Shown here piece after piece: positions 1 through 6,155 of a stretch of DNA of 15,549 bases. Made by a program: the position numbers and the translations under genes. Origin of the DNA: Devosia sp. (lineage in GTDB: Bacteria > Pseudomonadota > Alphaproteobacteria > Rhizobiales > Devosiaceae); NCBI GenBank assembly GCA_028290245.1, contig JAQGKG010000435.1, positions 1-15,549 of the forward strand, written 5' to 3'. Under the pieces are notes generated by a model. It had not been told where the DNA came from. It ran no database searches and saw only the letters and a list, made by a program, of their open reading frames with translations. Numbering within the stretch: position 1 is the stretch's first letter; the number at the start of each line of letters is the position of its first letter.

Positions 1-753
1 GCCATCCACCAAAAACTGCTGCGCCGAGATCATCGCGCTGTCATTCGCCGCGAGAAACAGCGCCATGCGAGCGCAGTCATCGGGATAAACCCGTCCTGCA
101 AGCGCCTGCGTCGCTTCTATCAGTGCCTCAGCACTCTCGTCGATCCATTGTGTCAGCTGCCGCTCGGTCATCACCCACCCCGGCACTAGCGAATTGACGC
201 GGATGCCGTGCTTGCCCAACTCGCGTGCCATGGCGCGTGTCAGGCCGTGCGTTGCAGCCTTGGCCGTCTCGTAAATGGGAATTTTCGGCGACATGATCAT
301 CCAGCTGATCGAGCCTGTGTTGATGATCGAGCCGCGCTTCGCCGCGATCATGCCCGGCGCCACCGCCTGAATGGCAAAGAACGCATGCTTGAGGTTGACC
401 CCCATGCGGTCGTCCCAATAGGCGGGCGTCACGTCGCTCCATTCGTGCCGCTGGTCATGCGCCGCATTGTTGACCAGCACCAGCGCATCGCCGTGCGCCG
501 CCGCAAAGCCAGCAATCGCCGCCTGATAGGCTTCGATATCAGTCACGTCACACTGGGTGAATTTCGCCACCTGGCCGGAGGCGTTGATCTCGTCGGCCAG
601 CGCATTGCCCTTGTCCGCTTGGATATCGACAAAGCCCACCTTGGCGCCCTGCGCTGCAAAGTTCCGAACGAGGGATTCTCCAATCCCCGAAGCGCCGCCG
701 GAAATGATCACAGGCAGGCCATCAAGGCTCGGATAGCGGGCAAATTCACTCAT
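1..753 (-). CDS. SDR-family sugar dehydrogenase, xylose/aldose 1-dehydrogenase-like (3' end outside window)
   Basis: A classical short-chain dehydrogenase/reductase: 251 codons are visible and the reading frame is still open at base 1. The ATG at 751-753 opens a protein with the nucleotide-binding motif SGGASGIG (residues 18-25), the NNA motif (95-97), Ser148, and the catalytic YETAK (Tyr161, Lys165). The last visible residues (QQFLVDG) match the usual SDR C-terminus, so only a few residues should be missing. The pattern YPSL near the start, then DxRH...DVT.AYWD, QAVAPGM, GSISW and YETAKA, resembles, from memory, the Caulobacter D-xylose 1-dehydrogenase family, which oxidises an aldopyranose to a lactone with NAD. 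Substrate is not determinable here. It starts 19 bp after the GntR gene stop and is probably co-transcribed with it. SDR membership is certain; sugar specificity is an inference. Confidence 0.88.
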   Translation of the reverse strand, partial: MSEFARYPSLDGLPVIISGGASGIGESLVRNFAAQGAKVGFVDIQADKGNALADEINASGQVAKFTQCDVTDIEAYQAAIAGFAAAHGDALVLVNNAAHDQRHEWSDVTPAYWDDRMGVNLKHAFFAIQAVAPGMIAAKRGSIINTGSISWMIMSPKIPIYETAKAATHGLTRAMARELGKHGIRVNSLVPGWVMTERQLTQWIDESAEALIEATQALAGRVYPDDCARMALFLAANDSAMISAQQFLVDG

Positions 754-772
754 GGTCAGGCTCACTACTGGT

Positions 773-1456
773 CTAGACAAAAAGGCTGGAATGCTTGGTT
801 TCAAGCTCGGGAAGGTCGTCGAGAATACTGCCAAGATGCTTGGCCATCGCGGTCTTGGCCGCCTCGACATCGTGGTCGTCGATCGCATCCATGATGGCAT
901 GATGCTCGCGCACCCGGCGCGCCATGTCGGCTTCGCTCTGCAACGTCATGTTGCAGACGCGGTCCATGTGGGTTTTCATGTCGGCAATGGCGATCCACGC
1001 AATCCCGACGCCGGCCCCTTGCGCCACCGCGAAATGAAACGTTTCGTCATGCTCGCGAAAGCCGGCATGGTCGAGCTTGCCCGCCGCTTCTTCCTGCTTG
1101 CCCAAAAGGCTGGCGATCCGCTTGCGCTGCCAGGCATCGAAATTCTGCGCCGCCTTGGCGACAACGGCAACTTCCACTGACTGCCTGACAAACAGCGCCT
1201 CGGTCATTTCCTTTGCCGAAATACGTGCCACCACCGTCCCACGATGCGGCCTGATTTCGATCAGCCGCGAATTGGCCAGCTTGATCAGCGCCTCGCGCAC
1301 CGGCTGCCGCGACACCCCTAAACGGGTCGCGATGTCCTGCTCGCTCAGCCGCGATCCCGGCAATAGCTCCAGCTCGATGATGGCTCGACGCAGATCCTTT
1401 TCGATCGACGCAGCGGCGCTTTCGCCGCTCTCAGCCACCTGCATATCAAGAGTCAT
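773..1456 (-). CDS. GntR-family transcriptional regulator, FadR/FCD subfamily
   Basis: A 227-residue DNA-binding regulator. The N-terminal winged helix-turn-helix spans about residues 15-80, with the typical run LSEQDIATRLGVSRQPVREA at 37-56 followed by a wing ending in RPHRGTVVARI. The C-terminal all-helical FCD domain has the metal/ligand-binding pattern D137-x3-H141 (in HDETFH), His185/186 and His207. FCD regulators typically sense small organic acids or sugar acids and are released from DNA by them. The gene is divergent from the aldehyde dehydrogenase and leads the leftward unit with the SDR, so it most likely controls both directions by binding the repeats at 1498-1543. Length is normal for the family. 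Effector unknown. Confidence 0.93.
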   Translation of the reverse strand: MTLDMQVAESGESAAASIEKDLRRAIIELELLPGSRLSEQDIATRLGVSRQPVREALIKLANSRLIEIRPHRGTVVARISAKEMTEALFVRQSVEVAVVAKAAQNFDAWQRKRIASLLGKQEEAAGKLDHAGFREHDETFHFAVAQGAGVGIAWIAIADMKTHMDRVCNMTLQSEADMARRVREHHAIMDAIDDHDVEAAKTAMAKHLGSILDDLPELETKHSSLFV

Positions 1457-1497
1457 ATTTCATCTCGCCCATGCCATTGACAGGGAGTGCCAATGCG

Positions 1498-1523
1498 CCA
1501 TACGGTACCATACAATTCCATAC
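1498..1523. repeat. Three CCATAC direct repeats with exact 10-bp period (candidate operator)
   Basis: CCATAC occurs at 1498-1503, 1508-1513 and 1518-1523, one helical turn apart, so all three copies face the same side of the DNA. The array overlaps the proposed -10 element and contains the palindrome GGTACC (1504-1509). FadR-type GntR proteins bind short GT/AC-rich palindromes as dimers, so an operator role for the divergently encoded regulator is plausible but inferred. Confidence 0.45.
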
Positions 1524-1524
1524 A

Positions 1525-1543
1525 GGACGTAACGAAAACGTCC
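1525..1543. promoter_or_regulatory. Inverted repeat GGACGT-N7-ACGTCC (candidate operator)
   Basis: GGACGT at 1525-1530 and its reverse complement ACGTCC at 1538-1543 flank a 7-base spacer, giving a 19-bp dyad just downstream of the CCATAC array and the proposed promoter. It could be a second regulator site or a weak hairpin in the leader RNA. The symmetry is seen directly; the function is inferred. Confidence 0.35.
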
Positions 1544-1586
1544 GGATGCTCGGGGAGGGTGGGTTTATCCCGCCGTTGCGACACTC

Positions 1587-3116
1587 ATGCAGTCACGCTT
1601 TCAAGACAATTTCGTTGCGCCGAACCTTAGTGATCCGCGGCTGGCGAGTAAACGCGCCTATCGCATGTTGATCGACGGCAAGTCGGTCGATGCGCAGTCC
1701 GGTGAAACCGTTACCCGTGAAAGCCCCGGCCATCGCGGCAAGGTCATCGGCGAATGGCCAGCCGGCACGACCGCTGACGCCGGCCTCGCCATCGCCGCTG
1801 CCCGCAAAGCCTTCGACCACGGCCCCTGGCCGCGCATGAGCGGCGCCGAGCGTTCGACCATTCTTCATGCCGTCGCCGCCAAAATCCTCGAAAATGTCGA
1901 TGAGCTCGGCCTGATCGAATGCCTCGAAACCGGCAAGCCGCTAGCCCAGGCAAAGGGCGAAATCGGCTATTGCGCCGACCTGTGGAACTACGCCGCCGGC
2001 CAGTCTCGCGGCCTCGAAGGCTCCACCCATAATGCCATAGGTGAAAACCGCCTTGGCCTCGTGCTGCGTGAACCCGCAGGCGTCGTCGGCATCATCACGC
2101 CGTGGAATTTCCCCTTCATCATCGTCTCCGAGCGTGTTCCGTGGGCGCTGGGCGCCGGCTGCACGGTCGTTGCCAAGCCAAGCGAATACACCTCCGGCAC
2201 TACCATTCGCCTCGCCGAACTGGCGCTTGAGGCTGGCCTGCCGCCCGGCGTCTTCAACGTCATCACCGGCTTTGGCCCTGCCGTGGGCCAGGTGCTGGCC
2301 GAAGATCCCCGCGTCGATGTCATCGCCTTCACCGGCTCGGTCCGCGTCGGCACTCATCTGGCAGGTCTCGCGGCCAGCGGCGTCAAGCGCGTTGGCCTTG
2401 AGCTGGGCGGCAAGGGTCCGCAGATCGTCTTCGCCGATGCCGATCTCGAAGCCGCCGCCGATGGCATTGCCTATGGTGTCTATCACAACGCCGGCCAGTG
2501 CTGCATTTCGGGTAGCCGGTTGATCGTCGAAAACTCCATCCGCCCGGCTCTGCTGGAACGCGTCGTCGCACTGTCGCGCAAGCTGCCGTTCGGTGACCCA
2601 CTCGGCGCCGGCACGCGCTACGGCGCCATGGTCAGCCAGAACCATCTCGAAAAAGTCGCCAGCCTCGTCTCGGCCGGTGTCGATGAAGGAGCCGAACTGC
2701 TGCTGGGTGGGGACATGCTGGACGCCAAGAACGGCAATTTCTTCGCCCCAACGGTGTTCGACAACGTCCGTCCCGACATGCGCATCGCCCAGGAGGAAAT
2801 CTTCGGGCCGGTGCTGGCCACCATCGGTTTCGATACGCCTGAGGAGGCTGTTGCCCTCGCCAATGGCACGCCATTTGGGCTCTCGGCCAGCGTCTGGTCG
2901 CGCGATCTCGAAAACGCCATCCAAACCACGCGCAAGATCCGCGCCGGTCGCTGCTGGATCAATTCGGTGATCGACGGCACCCCGGAATTGCCGATCGGTG
3001 GCTACAAGAAAAGCGGTACCGGCCGCGAACTTGGCCGCCTCGGCTTCGATGAATATTCCCAGTTCAAGGGTCTGCACATGACCCTCGGACGCGGGCAGCC
3101 TTGGTTCCAACACTAA
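1587..3116 (+). CDS. NAD(P)-dependent aldehyde dehydrogenase family protein
   Basis: A 509-residue cytoplasmic aldehyde dehydrogenase that oxidises an aldehyde to a carboxylate. Family hallmarks are in order: TPWNFPF (171-177, with Asn174 stabilising the oxyanion), FTGS (248-251, cofactor binding), ELGGK with general base Glu272, NAGQCC with nucleophile Cys306, and EEIFGPV further on. The overall style is closer to betaine-aldehyde/AldA-type enzymes than to dedicated semialdehyde dehydrogenases, so the substrate is open. About 26 residues precede the usual family start (around Met27, MLIDGK), so Met27 is an alternative start, but neither site has a strong Shine-Dalgarno sequence. It is first in the rightward unit ahead of a sugar transporter and divergent from a sugar-dehydrogenase-like SDR, which suggests oxidation of a sugar-derived aldehyde. 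Confidence 0.93.
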   Translation: MQSRFQDNFVAPNLSDPRLASKRAYRMLIDGKSVDAQSGETVTRESPGHRGKVIGEWPAGTTADAGLAIAAARKAFDHGPWPRMSGAERSTILHAVAAKILENVDELGLIECLETGKPLAQAKGEIGYCADLWNYAAGQSRGLEGSTHNAIGENRLGLVLREPAGVVGIITPWNFPFIIVSERVPWALGAGCTVVAKPSEYTSGTTIRLAELALEAGLPPGVFNVITGFGPAVGQVLAEDPRVDVIAFTGSVRVGTHLAGLAASGVKRVGLELGGKGPQIVFADADLEAAADGIAYGVYHNAGQCCISGSRLIVENSIRPALLERVVALSRKLPFGDPLGAGTRYGAMVSQNHLEKVASLVSAGVDEGAELLLGGDMLDAKNGNFFAPTVFDNVRPDMRIAQEEIFGPVLATIGFDTPEEAVALANGTPFGLSASVWSRDLENAIQTTRKIRAGRCWINSVIDGTPELPIGGYKKSGTGRELGRLGFDEYSQFKGLHMTLGRGQPWFQH

Positions 3117-3142
3117 GAATCTGGAGCCAAGACATAAGAATT

Positions 3143-3188
3143 CGGCGGCGTGAGGACGCCGCCGGACGCGGGACCTGAGGAGGCCCGC
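3143..3188 (+). promoter_or_regulatory. Two tandem leader hairpins before the CUT2 binding-protein gene
   Basis: A perfect 9-bp stem (3143-3151 with 3156-3164) closes on the loop GAGG. A second stem (GCGGG plus CCT at 3168-3176, with AGGCCCGC at 3181-3188, one bulged A at 3173) also closes on GAGG. They lie between the aldehyde dehydrogenase stop and the Shine-Dalgarno sequence GGGAGGA (3201-3207). There is no U-tract, so they are not classic terminators. Likely roles are protection or processing of the downstream binding-protein mRNA, or control of ribosome access; these are inferences. Confidence 0.5.
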
Positions 3189-3214
3189 ATCCGATTAACA
3201 GGGAGGACTAAATA

Positions 3215-4171
3215 ATGAAACTGACCAAACTGACGGCGGGCCTTTTGGCTGGCTGCACCATGCTGGCATCTGCTGGCGGCGCCATGGCGCAGGATGAGGC
3301 GGTGAAAGCCACCATGATCATCTATCTCGACCCTAGCGTGCAGTTCTTCAATCCGGTGGTGAAGGGCGCGCAAGACGCCGCGGCCGCCTTCAACGTCGAT
3401 CTCGACGTGCAATATGCCAACAACGATCCGATCCGCCAGAACGACCTGATCGAAAGCGCCGTGGCAACCGGCGTCGCCGGCATCGCCGTCGCTATTTCCA
3501 GCTCCGACGCTTTCGACGACAGCATCTGCGCTGCCGTCGACGCAGGCATCATCGTCATCGGCTTCAACAATGACGACCTCGAAGGCGCCGCCGGCAATTG
3601 CCGCCAGGCCTATGTCGGCATGGACGAAGAGGCTTCAGGCTACGAGTTGGGCACCCGCATGATCGAGAAGTTCGGTCTCAAGGAAGGCGACGTGGTCTTC
3701 AACCCGCGCGAAATTCCCGAAGCCAGCTTTGCGGTCGCCCGTGGCGGCGGCATCGAGCGTGCCATGACCGAACACGGCATCAAGGTTGAAACCGTCCGCG
3801 CCGGTCTAGACCCCGCCGAAGCCCAGAACATCATGGCCCAGGCGCTGATCGCCAATCCCGACATCAAGGCCGTATTCGGCACCGGCTCGGTCACCTCCAC
3901 CGTCGGCGCTGGCGCAATCAAGGACGCTGGCGTCGACGTACCCTTCGGCGGCTTCGATCTCGCCGTCGAAATCGTCAATGCCGTCGAATCCGGCGCGATG
4001 TTCGCCACCATGGACCAGCAGCCCTACCTTCAGGGCTACTACCCCATCGCCCAGATCGCCATGGCAGCCCGTTATGGCCTGACCCCGACCGACGTCGATA
4101 CCGGCCAAGGTGCCTTCCTCGACAAGGACCGCATCGGCGTCGTGAAGCCCTTCATCGGCACCTATCGCTGA
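3215..4171 (+). CDS. Sugar ABC transporter periplasmic substrate-binding protein (CUT2/RbsB-like)
   Basis: A 318-residue type-1 periplasmic binding protein of the ribose/galactose-binding (Peripla_BP_4) fold that captures the sugar and delivers it to the membrane permease. A Sec signal peptide is clear: Lys-containing start, hydrophobic core, and AMA before a predicted cut after residue 25. The mature part opens with a beta strand and a ligand-site run (SVQFFNPVVKGAQDAA). Later, GIAVAIS, a GFNNDD strand end, GTGSVTSTVGAGAIKDAG and DQQPYLQGYYP match the family order. The last of these is the usual hinge region near the C-terminus. Start choice is supported by the Shine-Dalgarno sequence GGGAGGA seven bases upstream. 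Hairpins lie on both sides of the gene, which fits the higher expression usual for binding proteins. Ligand unknown. Confidence 0.93.
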   Translation: MKLTKLTAGLLAGCTMLASAGGAMAQDEAVKATMIIYLDPSVQFFNPVVKGAQDAAAAFNVDLDVQYANNDPIRQNDLIESAVATGVAGIAVAISSSDAFDDSICAAVDAGIIVIGFNNDDLEGAAGNCRQAYVGMDEEASGYELGTRMIEKFGLKEGDVVFNPREIPEASFAVARGGGIERAMTEHGIKVETVRAGLDPAEAQNIMAQALIANPDIKAVFGTGSVTSTVGAGAIKDAGVDVPFGGFDLAVEIVNAVESGAMFATMDQQPYLQGYYPIAQIAMAARYGLTPTDVDTGQGAFLDKDRIGVVKPFIGTYR

Positions 4172-4177
4172 TCTGAC

Positions 4178-4202
4178 GGCCCCGGCCTAACCGGCCGGGG
4201 CC
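4178..4202 (+). terminator. Strong intercistronic hairpin after the CUT2 binding-protein gene
   Basis: A perfect 10-bp GC stem (4178-4187 with 4193-4202) closes on the loop TAACC, seven bases past the stop codon. A short CTTTT run follows at 4208-4212, slightly distant from the stem. This looks like a partial terminator or mRNA 3' stabiliser that would raise binding-protein output relative to the permease and ATPase downstream, a known arrangement in ABC operons. Confidence 0.65.
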
Positions 4203-4221
4203 ACCCTCTTTTGAACCGGAT

Positions 4222-5247
4222 ATGACCGTGACCGACATGATCGATCATCGCGCCATCACGCCTCGGCGGACTTCCGCCCAGCGGCTGCATGCGCTTCTCA
4301 CCATGCCAGCGGGCGCCATTCTGCTGGTCTTCGTCGTGGTACAGCTCGGCTGCATCATCGCCGGCCTGCTCTACCCCGATGATTTCCGTTACCTATCATC
4401 CGCCAACATGGGCATCATGATGCGCTCGGTCCCGGTGCTCGGCTGCCTGGCCCTCGGCGCCGGCATGCTGATGATCGCGGGCGAATTCGATCTCTCCATC
4501 GGCTCGGTCTACACCTTCACCGCCATCGTCATGGCCATGCTGGTCGGCAACGGCGTCGATGCCTTCCTCGCCGCACCGGTCGGCCTCTTGATCGGCGCCG
4601 CCATCGGCCTGCTCAACGGTGCGCTGACGCTGCGCTTCAATCTGCCCAGCTTCATCGTCACACTTGGCGGCTTGCTGTTCTGGCGCGGCGCCGTGCTGCT
4701 GCTCAATGGCGCGGTGCAGGTCCGTTTCGATCCCAATCCGGTGTTCAACGAACTCTTCTCCGGCACGCTGTTCGGCATCAACGCCGCCTTCATCTGGTTC
4801 ATCGGCCTGTGCCTCGTCTTCTACGCCCTGTTGCATCGCCACAAGTTCGGCAACCACGTCTTCGCCACCGGCGGCAATCGCTCGGCGGCCACGGCCATCG
4901 GCGTCAATACCAATGCGATCAAGCTGACCGCCTTCGCCATCGCCGGCTTCATGGCGGCCTTTGCTGGCATTCTCGCCACCACCCGTGTTGGCTCTGTCCA
5001 GCCGGGGCAGGGCGCCGGCCTCGAACTCCAGGCCATCGCCGCCTGCGTCATCGGCGGGCTGTCATTGCGCGGTGGCCGTGGCTCGATCCTCGGCGTCTTC
5101 CTCGGCGTCATGCTGATTTTCACCATCACCGACGTGCTGCTGCTGATGCGCGCGCCCGGCTTCTATCTCGACATGTTCATCGCCACGCTGATCGTGGTGG
5201 CCTCGATCTTCAACCACGGCCTCGACCGCCGGGGAGCCTCCACATGA
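4222..5247 (+). CDS. Sugar ABC transporter permease (CUT2, RbsC-like)
   Basis: A 341-residue inner-membrane permease of the branched-chain/ribose (BPD_transp_2) type that forms the translocation channel. Hydrophobic segments run through the whole protein after a short charged N-terminus (about residues 28-52, 70-88, 96-135, 142-163, 184-204, 234-254, 272-306 and 316-331). The family signature GEFDLSIGS is at 87-95. The cytoplasmic run GGNRSAATAIGVNTNAIK (218-235), which couples to the ATPase, and ELQAIAACVIGG (268-279) are also typical. The stop codon overlaps the start of the ATPase gene in ATGA (5244-5247), indicating translational coupling. The Shine-Dalgarno match before the ATG is weak (CCGGA); Met6 is an alternative start. 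Confidence 0.93.
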   Translation: MTVTDMIDHRAITPRRTSAQRLHALLTMPAGAILLVFVVVQLGCIIAGLLYPDDFRYLSSANMGIMMRSVPVLGCLALGAGMLMIAGEFDLSIGSVYTFTAIVMAMLVGNGVDAFLAAPVGLLIGAAIGLLNGALTLRFNLPSFIVTLGGLLFWRGAVLLLNGAVQVRFDPNPVFNELFSGTLFGINAAFIWFIGLCLVFYALLHRHKFGNHVFATGGNRSAATAIGVNTNAIKLTAFAIAGFMAAFAGILATTRVGSVQPGQGAGLELQAIAACVIGGLSLRGGRGSILGVFLGVMLIFTITDVLLLMRAPGFYLDMFIATLIVVASIFNHGLDRRGAST

Positions 5248-5972
5248 GCCTGTTGGCCCTGCACAATATCACCAAGACCTTCGGGCCGCTCAAAGCCCTC
5301 ACCGACCTCAGCTTCGAGGTCGGCCACAGCGAAGTGCTAGGGCTGTTGGGGGACAACGGCGCCGGCAAATCGACCACGGTCAACATGCTCTCGGGCATCC
5401 ACCGGCCAAGCTCGGGCTATATCTCGGTCGATGGCACGCGCCTCGATTTCACCTGCCGCCGCGACAGCGCCGAAGCTGGCATCGAAACCATCTACCAGAA
5501 CACCGCCCTGGTCGATTGCCTCTCCATCTCGCGCAACATCTTCCTCGGCCGCGAACTCACTGACCGCTTCGGCTTCCTCGACCTCAAGCAGATGCGCGAC
5601 ATTGCCATGCAGGTGCTGGAAAGCGCCGTCCACATCTCGGGCATCGACAGCCCCGACAAGCTGGTCGGCGACCTCTCCGGCGGCCAGAAACAAGCCGTCG
5701 CCATCGCCCGCGCCGTCTTCTTCAAGCGCCGCATACTGTTATTGGATGAACCAACCTCGGCCCTGTCGGTCCGCGAAACCGAAGCCCTGCTCGGCCAAGT
5801 GCTAAAGCTGAAATCCGAGGGTGTCTCCAGCGTCCTCGTCACCCACAACCTCTACCACGCCTACCAAGTCTGCGACCGCTTCGTCATCATGAGCCATGGC
5901 ACCAAAGTCTTCGACGTCGCCAAGGCCGATACGACCATCGAAGAACTGACCCGGCATGTGGTGCTGACTTAA
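5244..5972 (+). CDS. Sugar ABC transporter ATP-binding protein (single-domain, FrcA-like)
   Basis: A 242-residue ABC ATPase that powers the adjoining CUT2 permease. Walker A GDNGAGKST is at 36-44, Q-loop Gln85, signature LSGGQ at 144-148, Walker B ILLLDEP at 164-170, and switch His201. The open frame extends 145 codons upstream inside the permease gene, but the proper start is the ATG in the ATGA overlap, preceded by GGGGAG at 5231-5236. RbsA-type CUT2 ATPases usually carry two fused nucleotide-binding domains; this one has only one, like FrcA of the rhizobial fructose transporter FrcBCA. It would act as a homodimer. It ends the rightward unit in front of the REP-like region. Confidence 0.92.
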   Translation: MSLLALHNITKTFGPLKALTDLSFEVGHSEVLGLLGDNGAGKSTTVNMLSGIHRPSSGYISVDGTRLDFTCRRDSAEAGIETIYQNTALVDCLSISRNIFLGRELTDRFGFLDLKQMRDIAMQVLESAVHISGIDSPDKLVGDLSGGQKQAVAIARAVFFKRRILLLDEPTSALSVRETEALLGQVLKLKSEGVSSVLVTHNLYHAYQVCDRFVIMSHGTKVFDVAKADTTIEELTRHVVLT

Positions 5973-6004
5973 CCCCACTGCTTGAGCGCAGATACCGCAG
6001 TCGT

Positions 6005-6038
6005 CACCCTCCCCCTTGCGGGGAGGGTCAGGGAGGGG
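6005..6038 (+). repeat. REP-like palindromic element, copy 1
   Basis: An 8-bp stem CCCTCCCC (6005-6012) with GGGGAGGG (6018-6025) closes on CTTGC, followed by the G-rich tail TCAGGGAGGGGGA (6026-6038). The stem and tail layout matches the copies at 6067-6098 and 13647-13680 with a few substitutions, mostly in loop and tail. Confidence 0.65.
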
Positions 6039-6066
6039 GACGGCTGGCCCCAAATCGGGGCTCTCG

Positions 6067-6098
6067 CACCCCCTCCTAGCCTCCCCCGTCAAGGGGGA
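6067..6098 (-). repeat. REP-like palindromic element, copy 2 (inverted)
   Basis: Read on the minus strand this is CCTCCCCC, loop TTGAC, GGGGGAGG, then the tail CTAGGAGGGGG. It is nearly identical to the copy at 13647-13680 and lies head-to-head with copy 1, about 30 bp away, so the pair resembles a BIME-type twin unit. It lies just beyond the 3' end of the leftward SDR gene. Confidence 0.7.
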
Positions 6099-6155
6099 GG
6101 TACCGCGCGGTGGACGTGGTGAGGGCGGAAGACCTTCCCGCACAACTAAGTGCCC

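Larger units (their letters stand above)
1457..1586. promoter_or_regulatory. Divergent control region between GntR regulator and aldehyde dehydrogenase
   Basis: This 130-bp spacer separates the leftward GntR gene from the rightward aldehyde dehydrogenase. On the + strand TTGACA (1477-1482), a perfect -35 hexamer, is followed after 18 bp by TACGGT (1501-1506) as a possible -10. Repeats that could be operators overlap and follow that -10. No good Shine-Dalgarno sequence lies just before the ATG at 1587; the purine run GGGGAGGG at 1552-1559 is about 28 bases upstream, which leaves the exact translation start somewhat open. No clear minus-strand promoter was found. Confidence 0.5.
5973..6155. other. 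Convergent intergenic region with paired REP-like elements
   Basis: This spacer lies between two genes that end facing each other (ATPase from the left, SDR from the right). It is mostly filled by two inverted copies of a palindromic repeat, followed by a small dyad GGAAG-AC-CTTCC at 6128-6139. Open frames across it translate into proline/arginine/glycine-rich runs that are typical mis-annotated repeat translations, so I see no gene here. The paired hairpins probably end transcription in both directions. Confidence 0.6.

Noticed and set aside
208..894. Plus-strand frame over the SDR and GntR genes
   Set aside because: The minus strand here encodes an intact SDR with SGGASGIG and YETAK and a GntR C-terminus; the plus-strand product is Arg/His-rich and resembles no family.
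1552..1559. GGGGAGGG as another REP-like copy or as the ALDH ribosome site
   Set aside because: There is no matching CCTCCCC arm for a REP stem, and it is about 28 bases from the ATG, too far for a normal ribosome-binding site.
1941..3113. 390-codon open frame on the minus strand opposite the aldehyde dehydrogenase
   Set aside because: It lies entirely antisense to a gene with all catalytic motifs, has no family signature, and long antisense frames are expected in GC-rich genes with C/G-ending codons.
3150..3215. Possible 21-codon leader peptide (GTG start) ending in TAATG at the CUT2 binding-protein start
   Set aside because: The GTG has no Shine-Dalgarno sequence, lies in a perfect hairpin, and the peptide has no regulatory codon run; the overlap is likely chance.
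4809..5243. 145-codon upstream extension of the CUT2 ATPase frame
   Set aside because: It lies out of frame inside the permease gene and is Arg/His-rich; the ATGA overlap and Shine-Dalgarno sequence fix the real start at 5244.
5802..6143. 113-codon minus-strand frame through the convergent spacer
   Set aside because: The translation is the Pro/Arg/Gly-rich type produced by REP-like repeats and then runs antisense into the ATPase gene.
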